Below are positions 45,557 to 55,051 of a DNA stretch of 64,000 nt, piece by piece. Every line of letters begins with the position of its first letter. The stretch's first letter is position 1. The stretch spans positions 682,001 through 746,000 of the forward strand of contig JADJDJ010000002.1 in the NCBI GenBank assembly GCA_016702745.1. The letters run 5' to 3'. The DNA comes from Chitinophagaceae bacterium (GTDB lineage Bacteria; Bacteroidota; Bacteroidia; Chitinophagales; Chitinophagaceae). The notes under the pieces were generated by a model that saw only the letters and a list, made by a program, of their open reading frames with translations, did not search any database and had not been told where the DNA came from. The position numbers and the translations under genes are program-made.

Positions 45557-45663
45557 ATGCCGGATCAAGTCCGGCATGACAAACTATAAGCCCGTAGTGA
45601 ATCTCCATTTATTTGGCGCTTGCATCGGGCCTCCACTAACGTCATACCGGGCTTGACCCGGTA
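45557..45663. repeat. Pair of palindromic elements between convergent genes
   Basis: ATGCCGGATCAAGTCCGGCAT (near 45557) and ATACCGGGCTTGACCCGGTAT (45644-45663) are hairpins of the same family in opposite orientation; the second shares its tail with the copy at 17764. Between 45373 and 45777 no gene is convincing, and short frames there have no coding character. Confidence 0.65.
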
Positions 45664-45777
45664 TCTTTCGGAGGAGATAAATTATCTTTTGAAAAATACC
45701 GACTCCCACTGAGAAAACCCGCAGGGTAAACAAGTCCGGTTTGAAGTAAACCAACTTGAGAAAGCGTCTACTCATTT

Positions 45778-47712
45778 TTACTTCGCCCTCTTCTTCAAAT
45801 CAGCTACCGGTATCACCATCAATCTGCCAATGGGTTCCTTATCCCTGTAAGTAATCATTTTCAGATTGGTTGCTTCATTGGGAATAATGAACGGAGCCTG
45901 ATAAGCCGGATAATATTGATCAGGAAAGGAATTATCAAAACTATAATGGATTGTAAGTCCGCTTACCTCGGTTGATAAATGTAAGGTATACGTGCTGCTA
46001 TCTTTTTTGCTCACCTGTACAATAGGATCATACAAACTGCGGGCATATTTAACCGTAGCGTTATCGAAGCGATCAAAATGCTTTTCTACTTTTTTTACAA
46101 AGTAATTCCAGCCGGTTTCGGTGGTATCTCTTATTTCTTTGGCAGTCCATAATGCTTCGGACATGGCAAAGGCCCGGGGCCAGATCATGTATTGGAGATG
46201 ACGGGTATTGGTTACCTGTTCGGACCAGAGGTTTGCCTGTCCGCCCTTGATCAGTGATGCATTCACCCCTGCGGGTACGGGTTCAAATCGAAAAACTTTT
46301 TTCAACCGAAGGGATGCATAAACAGGTGGTTCGATGGATGCATCTCCCTGCATATAATCAAAATAAGAAAAATCCGTGGGGCTCATCACTACTTCATGTC
46401 CCTGTGTGGCGGCTTCGATACCACCTTTCATCCCGCGCCAGCTCATCACGGCAGCATTGGGTGCCAGTCCGCCCTGCAAAATCTCATCCCAGCCGATCAT
46501 TTTCTTTCCCTTGCTGTTGATGATCTTTTCCACCCTTTTTACAAAATAGCTTTGCACTTCGTCCAGGTCTTTCAGGTTTTCTTTTTGCATCAGGGCCTTG
46601 ATGGCTTCATTTTTCTCCCAGAAGTTACGGGCGGTTTCATCGCCACCCATATGGATATAGCCGAAGGGGAATAGGGCAGCGACTTCCGTAAAAATTTTAT
46701 CGAGGTATTCGTATGATTTTTCCTGGGCAGGGCAAATGGTATTATCGAGGGTGCCGTAAAAATGTTGTCCGCCTCCGGGCCAGATCATGAAGCGGTCGCC
46801 GGGACTTACATAATATTCTCCGGGGGTGCAGGAGAGTTCGGGGTAGGCGGCTAAGGCAGCGAGACTATGACCGGGCACATCAATTTCAGGAAGAATATTC
46901 ACAAAACGATCGCCGGCATACTTTACCAGTTCGCGGATATCATCATGGGTATAGAAGCCACCGTAGCTGGCTTTTTCTCCGGGTTGTGGTTTGGGGAAAT
47001 TGCCAAAAGTACCAGTGCGCTCCACACGCCAGGCGCCCACTTCGGTGAGTTTGGGTAAAGATTTTATTTCGAGTCTCCAGCCCTGGTCATCAGTGAGGTG
47101 CAGGTGTAATAAATTGAATTTGTACTTGGCCATCTGATCGATGAAGTCTTTTACTTCTTTCACCGTAAAAAAATGGCGGGATACATCGAGCATGAGACCG
47201 CGCCAGTTAAAACGCGGGTGGTCCTGTATGGACAGGATAGGCAGTTCCCAGTCGAAGGGAGATTTTCTTACTCTTAATTCTTCTACTTCATCGGGAAATA
47301 GTTGCAGGAGGGTTTGTACCCCATAAAAAATGCCGGCTGGTTCATTGGCTTTGATAGAAACACCGGTAGCACTGATTTGCAGTTTGTAGCCATTCGGTTG
47401 AATGGTCGCATCTTTTACCAGTGATAAGAGAATGGTTTTATTACCGGGCAGGGTTCCTTCTTTTACTTTTACCTCATTGGCGGTATTTTGAAGGGTAATG
47501 GCGAGGCGGTCGGCGATTTGTCGGACTTCTTTATTGGCCGAACTGATGATATTTAAGTAATAAGGCAGTTTGAGATACCCTTTGCCGATCTGCATCGAAT
47601 AAGGTTCGGGAATGATGGAGGGTTTCCAGTTGGGGCTGCGACGTGCTTGCTGTGCATGAGTTAAGCTGATGAATAATAAAATGCAGAGGGGGAGGGCGAG
47701 TAATTTTTTCAT
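45778..47712 (-). CDS. Beta-N-acetylhexosaminidase, GH20
   Basis: From Met 47712 the 644-residue secreted enzyme (signal LLALPLCILLFISLTHAQQ) has the GH20 N-terminal domain (NGYKLQIS and YGVQTLLQLF) and the catalytic barrel. The barrel has FNWRGLMLDVSRHFFTVKEV, LHLHLTDDQGWRLEIKSLPK and the catalytic pair Asp-Glu in YIHMGGDETARNFWEKN. It hydrolyses terminal GlcNAc/GalNAc by substrate-assisted catalysis with the acetamido group. A small C-terminal beta domain (LTIHYSFDNSFPDQY) follows. Stand-alone gene between repeat regions. Confidence 0.96.
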   Translation of the reverse strand: MKKLLALPLCILLFISLTHAQQARRSPNWKPSIIPEPYSMQIGKGYLKLPYYLNIISSANKEVRQIADRLAITLQNTANEVKVKEGTLPGNKTILLSLVKDATIQPNGYKLQISATGVSIKANEPAGIFYGVQTLLQLFPDEVEELRVRKSPFDWELPILSIQDHPRFNWRGLMLDVSRHFFTVKEVKDFIDQMAKYKFNLLHLHLTDDQGWRLEIKSLPKLTEVGAWRVERTGTFGNFPKPQPGEKASYGGFYTHDDIRELVKYAGDRFVNILPEIDVPGHSLAALAAYPELSCTPGEYYVSPGDRFMIWPGGGQHFYGTLDNTICPAQEKSYEYLDKIFTEVAALFPFGYIHMGGDETARNFWEKNEAIKALMQKENLKDLDEVQSYFVKRVEKIINSKGKKMIGWDEILQGGLAPNAAVMSWRGMKGGIEAATQGHEVVMSPTDFSYFDYMQGDASIEPPVYASLRLKKVFRFEPVPAGVNASLIKGGQANLWSEQVTNTRHLQYMIWPRAFAMSEALWTAKEIRDTTETGWNYFVKKVEKHFDRFDNATVKYARSLYDPIVQVSKKDSSTYTLHLSTEVSGLTIHYSFDNSFPDQYYPAYQAPFIIPNEATNLKMITYRDKEPIGRLMVIPVADLKKRAK

Positions 47713-47746
47713 GATGGGCAGTTTGCGGGGTGAAGGTAGGGAGTTT

Positions 47747-47835
47747 AACCGCAAAGACGCTATGGCGCGAGGATACGCGAAGAGTATACTATAATTGACA
47801 AGGAATTTCTTAGCGTCATTGCGTCTTTGCGGTTA
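47747..47835. repeat. Inverted repeat TTAACCGCAAAGACGC
   Basis: TTAACCGCAAAGACGC at 47747-47762 and its exact reverse complement at 47820-47835 enclose about 57 bases. The right arm with following GTCTCTCTGC resembles 1465-1500. It fills the gap between the GH20 gene and the TPR gene. No gene is seen to 47916. Confidence 0.75.
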
Positions 47836-47916
47836 AGTCTCTCTGCCCGCATGGAGCTGCGAGCGCTCGAAATTTTAGGCGACCCAAGACTAATGACTAA
47901 AGACTATCGACTTCCC

Positions 47917-48567
47917 TCACCCCGGCATTCTCGAAATATACTTCTCAATCTGTTTGATTTGATCAACGATCTGCGGAGTGGTAGGTCTGAGTGCTTTGGC
48001 TTTCCGGAAGAAATCTTTGCTGGCCCGGAACTCTCTTTTATTCATCATGATGCTACACATCTGTAAATAAGCAGCGGCTTCATTTTCTTTATCGGGGAGT
48101 CCTTTGCGGATAGCCTGGCGGATATAGCTTTCTGCTTGTTTGAGGTCATTCTTTTGCATGCAGAGCATTCCCATTTGCAGCATACTGGCCCCTTCGGCTT
48201 CTTTCATGGGCATACCCAGGTCGAGGCCTTTCTTCATCATTTTTTCTGCACCATCGAAATCCTGTTTCATCATGGCGATATTTCCCTTGAGGGTATAATA
48301 CACCGAGCGGATGGGTTTATAGAGCAGGTTGGGGAATTTGATAGAGTTCAGCACTTTTTCGGCGCCGTCCATATCACCGTTTTCCATGTATTCCTGGATC
48401 AGGCGGAGGGGTCCGAAGAAGAAATGTCCGAGTACCAGGATTACGGCGATCAGGTAAAGGGGGAAGGCGGGCCAGAAACTGGCGGAATAATTCACATATC
48501 CACCTAATGCAAGCAGGGCAACTCCGATCCAGAGGCGGTATTTAATCAGAATATTATAAAACTTCAT
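47917..48567 (-). CDS. Membrane TPR protein
   Basis: From Met 48567 the 216-residue protein has two transmembrane helices (LWIGVALLALGGYVNYSASF and FPLYLIAVILVLGHFFF) and then TPR-like helix pairs (YTLKGNIAMMKQDFDGAEKM, SMLQMGMLCMQKNDLKQAES, AYLQMCSIMMNKREFRASKD). It is predicted to be an inner-membrane protein with a soluble scaffold that binds a partner. Family unknown. It stands between the GH20 and VOC genes; no operon link is obvious. Confidence 0.75.
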   Translation of the reverse strand: MKFYNILIKYRLWIGVALLALGGYVNYSASFWPAFPLYLIAVILVLGHFFFGPLRLIQEYMENGDMDGAEKVLNSIKFPNLLYKPIRSVYYTLKGNIAMMKQDFDGAEKMMKKGLDLGMPMKEAEGASMLQMGMLCMQKNDLKQAESYIRQAIRKGLPDKENEAAAYLQMCSIMMNKREFRASKDFFRKAKALRPTTPQIVDQIKQIEKYISRMPG

Positions 48568-48648
48568 GGTGCTAGATAATCCCAAAGGAATGAACCCGTC
48601 AGGGCTGGCTTTGGGGGGTGCAAAGATACGTTGCGGGGGGCAAAAGGG

Positions 48649-49098
48649 CTATTCTTTTGCGTCGTTGATCTCGAGCCAGTAGCCGTCGGGGTCCTGGAAG
48701 TAAATCTGCTGTACGCCGTCCACTCTTTTGGTCACGGTTCCTTTTTCCCCGGCCCAGTTTTCGTAGGCTATCTTGTTTTGTTCCAGCGTTTTAATGAAAG
48801 CGGGAACGGAAGCCACGGAGAAGCAGAGGTGGTTATGTTTATCCGGACTGGCTTTGGCAGCGGCGCCTTCGATCAGGTGCAGGTGGGCCTTTGGGCCGAT
48901 GCTGAACCAGGTATGTTTGCCATCGTGGAAGGGTTCGGGGATGGTATCGAGTCCGATCACCTGTTGGTAAAAATTAGTACTGGTTTTCAGGTCAATCACA
49001 TGATGGGCGATATGGTTGATCACGGCTTTGGGCTGGGCCTGGAGACTGGCGCCGGTGGCCATAAAGCCGGGTATCAGGAAGAGAGCGATTGTTCGCAT
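48649..49098 (-). CDS. Secreted VOC (glyoxalase-fold) protein
   Basis: The 149-residue protein has a possible signal sequence (ALFLIPGFMATGASLQAQ) and a VOC domain with INHIAHHVIDLKTSTNFYQQ, TWFSIGPKAHLHLIEG, HNHLCFSVASVPAFIK and IYFQDPDGYWLEIND. The H, H, and E metal-ligand pattern is present (His in NHIAHHV, His in LHLIEG, Glu in LEIND). Generic dioxygenase or lyase fold; substrate unknown. Confidence 0.85.
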   Translation of the reverse strand: MRTIALFLIPGFMATGASLQAQPKAVINHIAHHVIDLKTSTNFYQQVIGLDTIPEPFHDGKHTWFSIGPKAHLHLIEGAAAKASPDKHNHLCFSVASVPAFIKTLEQNKIAYENWAGEKGTVTKRVDGVQQIYFQDPDGYWLEINDAKE

Positions 49099-49227
49099 GC
49101 GCTTGAATTTGAATGGGAAGGTAATGGTTAATCAGTTATTTTTGCAGCCCGCTTTTTGGGGCATTTGTCCGGGATTTTTTTTACTTCATCATTCAAAATT
49201 CCTTGTTCATCTGTTCGTCAATCAGCT

Positions 49228-49299
49228 GGTCCCGTAGTTCAATGGATAGAATAGAAGTTTCCTAAACTTTTGATACAGGTTCGATTCCTGTCGGGACTA
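49228..49299 (+). tRNA. tRNA-Arg (anticodon CCT)
   Basis: A 72-base cloverleaf: acceptor GGTCCCG/CGGGACT (last pair G-T), D-arm GTTC AATGGATA GAAT, anticodon arm GAAGT-TTCCTAA-ACTTT with anticodon CCT, and T-arm ACAGG TTCGATT CCTGT; discriminator A at 49299. It reads AGG codons. The CCA end is not encoded. A terminator follows. Confidence 0.93.
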
Positions 49300-49302
49300 C
49301 AT

Positions 49303-49340
49303 CGCCCGTCGTAGCTTTTGCAATGGCGGGCTTTTTTTTT
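49303..49340 (+). terminator. Terminator after tRNA-Arg copy 1
   Basis: GCCCG (49304-49308) pairs with CGGGC (49327-49331), followed by a run of nine T residues. It lies directly after the tRNA and before the second tRNA copy. Confidence 0.8.
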
Positions 49341-49348
49341 GGGGGTTT

Positions 49349-49435
49349 GGTCCCGTAGTTCTCCCGATAGCTATCGGGAGGATAGAATAGAAGTTTCCTA
49401 AACTTTTGATACAGGTTCGATTCCTGTCGGGACTA
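49349..49435 (+). tRNA. tRNA-Arg(CCT) copy with palindromic D-loop insertion
   Basis: The sequence is identical to copy 1 in the acceptor and from the D-stem 3' side through the T-arm. But the D-loop AAT is replaced by the 18-base palindrome TCCCGATAGCTATCGGGA, giving 87 bases. The same palindrome core occurs at 32485-32500. An enlarged, self-pairing D-loop would disturb the D-T loop contact, so it may be a non-functional copy or a att-site relic. A hairpin with T tail follows (49441-49476). Confidence 0.75.
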
Positions 49436-50355
49436 CCAGAGGGACTTCAGCGGTTTTTCCGCTTGAAGTCCCTTTTCATTTTGGCATGAAACCTTCTTCA
49501 GGCGGGCAATCTGGAGGAAGACTGAATTTACTTTTGTGCTTCGACTTTCGTCTTTTTTCTTGTTATAGTAGATTCCTTCAGGAAAGATGAGATTTTGCAG
49601 CTTTTGTATATTGCTGTAATCGCTGGAAGCCCACAGGGAAGGGAGTTCTGTCGAAATTTCCACTGAGCGATTGATAAAGTAATCAAGGTTCGACCCGCTT
49701 ACGGGACAGCCCTTCATATTTTCCTCAATAGCCTGCTTTTCCTGCCTTAATTTTTTGGCAAATTTCTCGTACAAATCGGGCTTGATTTCCTCGTTGATGA
49801 AGCGTTCTTCCAGGCGTTCCAGCTTTGTTTCTATCTCATTTATTTGCCGCTGAAACTCTGCATTTGCTTTGTCTTTATTTGCGTTGAGTTCCTTATAAAT
49901 AAGCCTCAATTGGTCTTTAAAAACGTCCACATACTTTTCTTCCAGGGTGAGTTCTTCAAGGATACCCTGGAACTGGTTATGCAAGTCGTTAGCACTCTTA
50001 TTACAGCCGCATTTTTTATCGCTGTTACACTTGTAGTAATACAGCCCTTCTTTTTAACGATATACCCCCTCATGAGTTCGCCACAGGTTTCGCATTTCAG
50101 CAGCCCTTTCAAAGGGGTGTTTGCATACTTCTCATTTTTCAGCTTTTCGTAGTTACGGGGTTTGATATCGTTTACTTTCAGAAAGATTTCTTGCGATACC
50201 AGCGGCTCATGTTTTCCCTTAACCAATTCGCCACCCAACGCACTATGCGATAACATACCGCAATAGAAAGGATTGGTAAAAACAGCATGAAGGGTTTTGA
50301 TGGTAATTTTAAATCCGGATGCTGCTAAACGTATTATGGAGGATATATCAAGTCA
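49433..50355 (-). pseudogene. Large serine recombinase, C-terminal fragment
   Basis: The frame (one G missing in the run at 50044-50046) encodes the second half of a large serine recombinase: LHAVFTNPFYCGMLSHSALG, EIFLKVNDIKPRNY, the zinc beta-ribbon LLKCETCGELMRGYIV with KCNSDKKCGC, and a coiled coil (IETKLERLEERFINEEIKP). The N-terminal catalytic domain (about 150-250 residues with the nucleophilic Ser) is absent, since the frame meets a stop near 50357. Its stop codon overlaps the 3' end of the second tRNA. Remnant of an integrated element. Confidence 0.75.
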
Positions 50356-50409
50356 AGCTGTTGTATTTTTGTTTGAAATTTTCCACGATATGTATGTATC
50401 CATAGTCTA

Positions 50410-50595
50410 ATGAATACTCGTTCCTGCCAAAAGGTAAAGCTGAGTTTGTCAAAATCAATTAACCTTCTGGTTGGGAATAATAATTCTGGAAAATCAACAA
50501 TTATTAAATCCCCCTTTAAGTTGCAGAACATACATAGTTTGGGTATGAATGATAATCGAGGTATAGTAGCTATGGCAGAATATTCATTGATATAG
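50410..50595 (+). pseudogene. AAA/OLD-type ATPase N-terminal fragment
   Basis: This 61-codon frame contains SLSKSINLLVGNNNSGKSTI, the Walker A region of AAA-15/OLD-type ATPases, and then runs into a stop after about 30 residues. Real members are several hundred residues long. It lies between the recombinase fragment and the ROK gene, on the opposite strand, and is probably debris of the same mobile element or of a defence gene. Confidence 0.55.
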
Positions 50596-50599
50596 AAGA

Positions 50600-51786
50600 T
50601 TACACAATCACTTTTCTTCTTGCGATAAGGCATACTCCAACAACACCAGCTTTTTCTCCTAATTTAGAAATCTTCAACTGCGTATCATTATTTACCAGGC
50701 TTAATGAAAATTTATTGATAGCGCTTTTTGTTGGCAGTCGCAGGTACTCACCTGTTTCTGAAAGTGTTCCCCCCATTATTACAAGCTCGGGGTTGAAAAT
50801 ATTTATAAGCACTGACAATGCCCTCCCCAGCATTTCGCCCATTTCAAACAGGAGTTCAATTACCAAAACATCTTCTTGTTTTGCTGCTTCTATTAAATCT
50901 TCCAGTTTAAGGTTGTCAATATTTTTTACTTTTTTGGATAAAACAGAAGTTGCACCTTTTGCCAGTTTTTCCTTCACTTTTCTCAGCAATGCCTGGCCTG
51001 ATATTTCAGTTTCCAAACAGCCTTTCTTGCCACAGCCACAAATAATGTTATTATCAAAGAAAGGAATATGACCAAATTCGCCGCTAAAGCCGCTCTTTCC
51101 ATAGTACACCTTTCCGTCAATGATTATACCTGAGCCGGTACCATAATCAAGGTTGATAAATATTACATTTTTCTCATCGGCTACAACACCCTGTTCATAT
51201 TCACCTAAGGCCATTGCATTGGCATCATTCTCCAGAAAAGTTTTTATGCCAACTTCTTTTTCAATAATGCCGGCCAGTGGTTCTTCCTGAAAGTGGAAAT
51301 AACTGTAGCTATAACCGGTAATATTATTTACACGTCCCGATAGGTTGATGCCCATCCCCAATATTTTCGATTTGTTGATGCCTCTGTCTTTAATAAAATT
51401 CTTTATTGTCTGAATTAATGTATTCAGTGATTGCTGGGTATTCTCCAGGGGGTAAGGAATTTTTTCTTCCAGATTAATAATATGTTTATTAAAATCCAGC
51501 AGGCCTATATTTATATAATATCGCTTTACATCTACCCCAATAAAGTAACAGGCATTGCCAGCCAGCCCATAGGTATTAGCTCTGCGTCCGCCGGTTGATT
51601 CAATTTTGCCCAGGTCAATCAACAGGCCCTCTTTGATAAGTGAAGTAACCAAGCTGGTTACCTTAGGTACACTCATGTTCAACTCCCGGGATAGTTCCGG
51701 AATCGTCAAATTTCCCGTCGTGTCCAATATTTTGATAATCAGCTTTTAACTGATTTATTTTTATTGGCTACACCACCTGCCAGCAT
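50600..51786 (-). pseudogene. ROK-family transcriptional regulator, one frameshift near N-terminus
   Basis: A NagC/XylR-like repressor with an N-terminal winged helix (LTIPELSRELNMSVPKVTSL) and an actin-like sugar-binding domain: GVDVKRYYINIGLLDF, INLDYGTGSGIIIDGKVY, the zinc motif GHIPFFDNNIICGCGKKGCL and VIMGGTLSETGEY. The main frame begins at TTG 51727, but one extra A at 51744-51747 would extend it to ATG 51786 (MLAGGVANKNKSVKKLIIKI). It is divergent from the AGE gene and probably regulates the glycan locus. Confidence 0.85.
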
Positions 51787-51902
51787 ATCTTCTGAAAAAA
51801 TCCGGATACAGCAGTTTTTGATTTCATTGTTCTAAGATACTAAGAAAAATACGGGAAGTAAGCCAGACATCTTTCTTTTGGGGGTAAAAGAAACTATCAA
51901 TA

Positions 51903-51920
51903 CTAAATAAATTTATTAAG
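51903..51920. promoter_or_regulatory. Candidate ROK operator, site 1
   Basis: CTAAATAAATTTATTAAG is an 18-base palindrome with one mismatch, in the divergent gap between the ROK gene and the AGE gene, about 57 bases before the AGE start. A related perfect palindrome lies at 63412-63425 before the permease gene. Confidence 0.45.
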
Positions 51921-51976
51921 TTTATTATTTTTAATAACAATTTATATTAACTTCATTCCGCTTAATACAGATTCTT

Positions 51977-53166
51977 ATGATAGGGATAGACCCAAACCTT
52001 AATACTGCTCATCAGCATGAAGTGTCAGCATTTCACCGGCTGGCAAAACAATATCAGGAAGAATTGCTTGGTAACATTCTACCATTTTGGCTCACAAACA
52101 GCAAGGATGAAAAGAATGGCGGCTTTTTCACTTGTCTTGACCGATCAGGAAATGTTTATGATACCGACAAATTCATGTGGCTGCAGGGTAGGGGGGTTTG
52201 GTGCTTCAGTTATATGTATAATAATGTGGAGCAAAAAAAATGCATGGTGCTTCCTTTATGGAAAAATTTGGCCGTGATGCTGAAGGTAATTGGTATTTTT
52301 CTTTAACTGCAGAAGGAAAGCCGTTAGTACAACCGTACAATATTTTCAGCGACTGCTTTGCCTGTATGGGTTTTGCAGCACTGAATAGAGCCACAGGTGA
52401 AGAACGCTACAAAAAAATTGCTCTCGATACTTTTGAAAACATCATCCGCCGCAAAGACAACTGGAAAGGCATTTACAGCAAAGCATATCCCGGCACAAGA
52501 CCGTTAAAGAATTTTTCTCTGCCCATGATATTGTGCAACCTGGCACTGGAACTGGAACATATAATAGGCACTGAAAGAGTAAATAGTTTTATTCCCACTG
52601 TTATTCACGAAGTGATGGATGTCTTCTATCATCCCGAAACCGGGCTGATACTGGAAAACGTAAACCCCGATGGCAGCTTTGCTGATTGTTTTGAAGGAAG
52701 GGTGCTCAATCCCGGGCATGTCATTGAAGCCATGTGGTTTATTATGGACCTTGGAAAAAGGCTGAATGATGCAGCATTGATTGAAAAGGCTAAAGACATC
52801 ATGCTCCATACACTGGATTATGGTTGGGATAAAAAATACGATGGCATTTTCTATTTCCTAGATATAAAAGGGCACCCATCGCAACAATTAGAATGGGATC
52901 AAAAACTCTGGTGGGTGCATGTGGAAGCGCTCGTGGCCCTTGCAAAGGGGTATAAACTTACCGGTGATGAGAAGTGTGCGGAATGGTTTATTAAAGTTCA
53001 TGATTATACCTGGAAGCATTTTAAAGATACAGAACAAGGAGAGTGGTTCGGCTACCTCAACCAGAGAGGTGAAGTACTGTTATCGTTAAAAGGGGGCAAA
53101 TGGAAAGGATGCTTTCATATCCCCCGTTCTTTATACCAGGTTTGGAAAACGTTGGAATCATTATAA
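51977..53166 (+). pseudogene. AGE-family epimerase/isomerase, broken near the middle
   Basis: N-acylglucosamine 2-epimerase-type (alpha/alpha)6-barrel, about 395 residues: LLGNILPFWLTNSKDEKNGG, FTCLDRSGNVYDTDKFMWLQ, RGVWCFSYMYNNVE, then GRDAEGNWYFSLTAEGKPL, FNPGHVIEAMWFIMDLG-like RVLNPGHVIEAMWF and LWWVHVEALVAL with catalytic His residues. The frame breaks at an A8 run near 52226-52233, and about seven codons expected there appear to be missing. Activity could be GlcNAc/ManNAc or mannose/mannobiose epimerisation. It is the first gene after the ROK operator gap. Confidence 0.8.
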
Positions 53167-53172
53167 AAAAAA

Positions 53173-55018
53173 GTGAAGAAAGGACTTTTACATATCGTTT
53201 TCTTTTTGATGGCCGCATTTACTATGCAGGCCCAAAAGCCAATATACACAGATGTATTGGTGGTGGGTGGCGGCGCCAGTGGTGTTACAGCCGGTTTACA
53301 AAGTGCAAGGCTGGGAGTAAAAACAATCATTGCAGAAGAAACACCCTGGCTGGGGGGAATGATTACAGCGGCGGGTGTAGCAGCATTTGATGGCAACCAT
53401 AATATGCCATCGGGTATTTGGGCCGAATTCAGAGAACAGTTATACAAAGTGTATGGCGGGCCATCTAAAGTAGCAACCGGTTGGGTAAGTAATACACTTT
53501 TTGAACCGCATGTTGGAGACAGCATTTTTAAATCAATGGTGGCAAAGGAGCCAGACTTAACGGTAATGTATGGTCTTGCTTTTCGCAAACCCTATTAAAG
53601 GGAAAGCTGGTTACAGGAATTGAGTTGATCGAAGGAAAATCCGGAAAAAATTATCATTTATGCAAAGCAAGTAGTGGATGCAACTGAATTGGGTGATGTA
53701 ATGGCTAAGCGCAGGCATTCCTTTCGATATCGGAATGGAAGCATCATCCCTTACCGGTGAAAATGTGAATGTACCCGAAACCAACGACATCATTCAGGAC
53801 ATAACGTATGTAGCCATCCTGAAAGATTACGGAAAAGATGCAGTCAGGACAATTGCCAAACCTGATAACTACGACCCGATGGAGTTTGACGGCTGCTGCA
53901 ATGAATTTTGCAGTAAACCTGAAAAACTGACCAGCAATGTAACAGCACAAAAAATGCTGGACTACGGCAAATTGCCCAATGGCAAATACATGATTAACTG
54001 GCCGGGCAAAGGCAATGATATTTATCTCAACATTATTAATCTTAGACCTGAACAACGAAAGGAAGAACTAAAAAAAGCGAAAGCGAAAACAATCCGCTTC
54101 TTATATTTCTTACAAACACAGTTTGGCTTTAAAAACTTAGACCTTGCTGATGATGAATTTCCTACAGAGGACAGACTTGCATTAATTCCTTACCACAGGG
54201 AAAGCAGGAGGCTGCAGGGAATGGTTCGCTTCAACATCAGGCATATTGCAGAGCCGTTTAACTATAATTTATACCGCACAGGCATTGCCGTTGGCGATTA
54301 TCCCATTGACCACCACCACCGGGAAAATGAAAAAGCGCCACAGCATCTTGGGTTTTATCCTGTGCCTTCTTACAATTTACCGCTGGGAGTATTGATACCC
54401 AAACAACACAACGGTATTATCGTTGCAGAAAAAAGCACCAGCATAAGCAATGTGGTAAATGGAACAACAAGGTTACAGCCTGTAATAATGTTAACCGGTC
54501 AGGCAGCAGGAACACTGGCAGCATTATCGGTAAAAAATAAAAACAGGCAAGGGCAAATACCTGTACGGTTAGTACAGCAAACTCTTTTAAAAAGCGGCGC
54601 ATACATCATGCCCTATTTTGATGTAAAGCCAACGCATCCGCATTTTATTGCTATTCAAAAAACTGGTGCCACCGGAATAGTAAGGGCACAGACAGCCATA
54701 TCAATGGGCTAACAGAACATGGTTCTATCCGGATAGTACTGTTAACGGGGCTGAGTTAATAGCCAACCTTGTCCCATTTGCGAAAGTAAATGCCGCTGTT
54801 AGTAATGAACTGACCATAAGGGAGGCGGTTGAAATTGTAACAAAGGCAAATAAAGAAAAAAATAAGGTAATACATATTGACGAAAAGCATTGGCTTTCAT
54901 TTGGATTAACGCAATATGATACAGAAAGAAAAATTACCCGTGCAGAAATGGCTGTACTGCTGGAAAAAACAATACAGCCTTTTAATAAAACTATAAACCA
55001 CCTGGGAAATTTTAAATA
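53173..55018 (+). pseudogene. Secreted FAD-dependent oxidoreductase, several frameshifts
   Basis: The pieces form one protein of about 615 residues starting at GTG 53173, with a signal peptide (LLHIVFFLMAAFTMQAQ) and the FAD site DVLVVGGGASGVTAGLQ plus GMITAAGVAAFDGNH. A middle part (MEASSLTGENVNVPETNDII, IRHIAEPFNYNLYRTGIAVG, MLTGQAAGTLAAL) is typical of the FAD_oxidored/xanthan-lyase type. An S-layer-like end follows (IREAVEIVTKA and KITRAEMAVLLEKT). Breaks lie between 53580 and 53735 and near 54712. The AGE gene is just upstream. Confidence 0.75.
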
Positions 55019-55051
55019 AGGGCATTTAATTTTTAATATAAATCACAAACA

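Noticed and set aside
49433..50355. Functional integrase of an active element
   Set aside because: The catalytic N-terminal domain is absent and the frame is broken, so it can only be a remnant.
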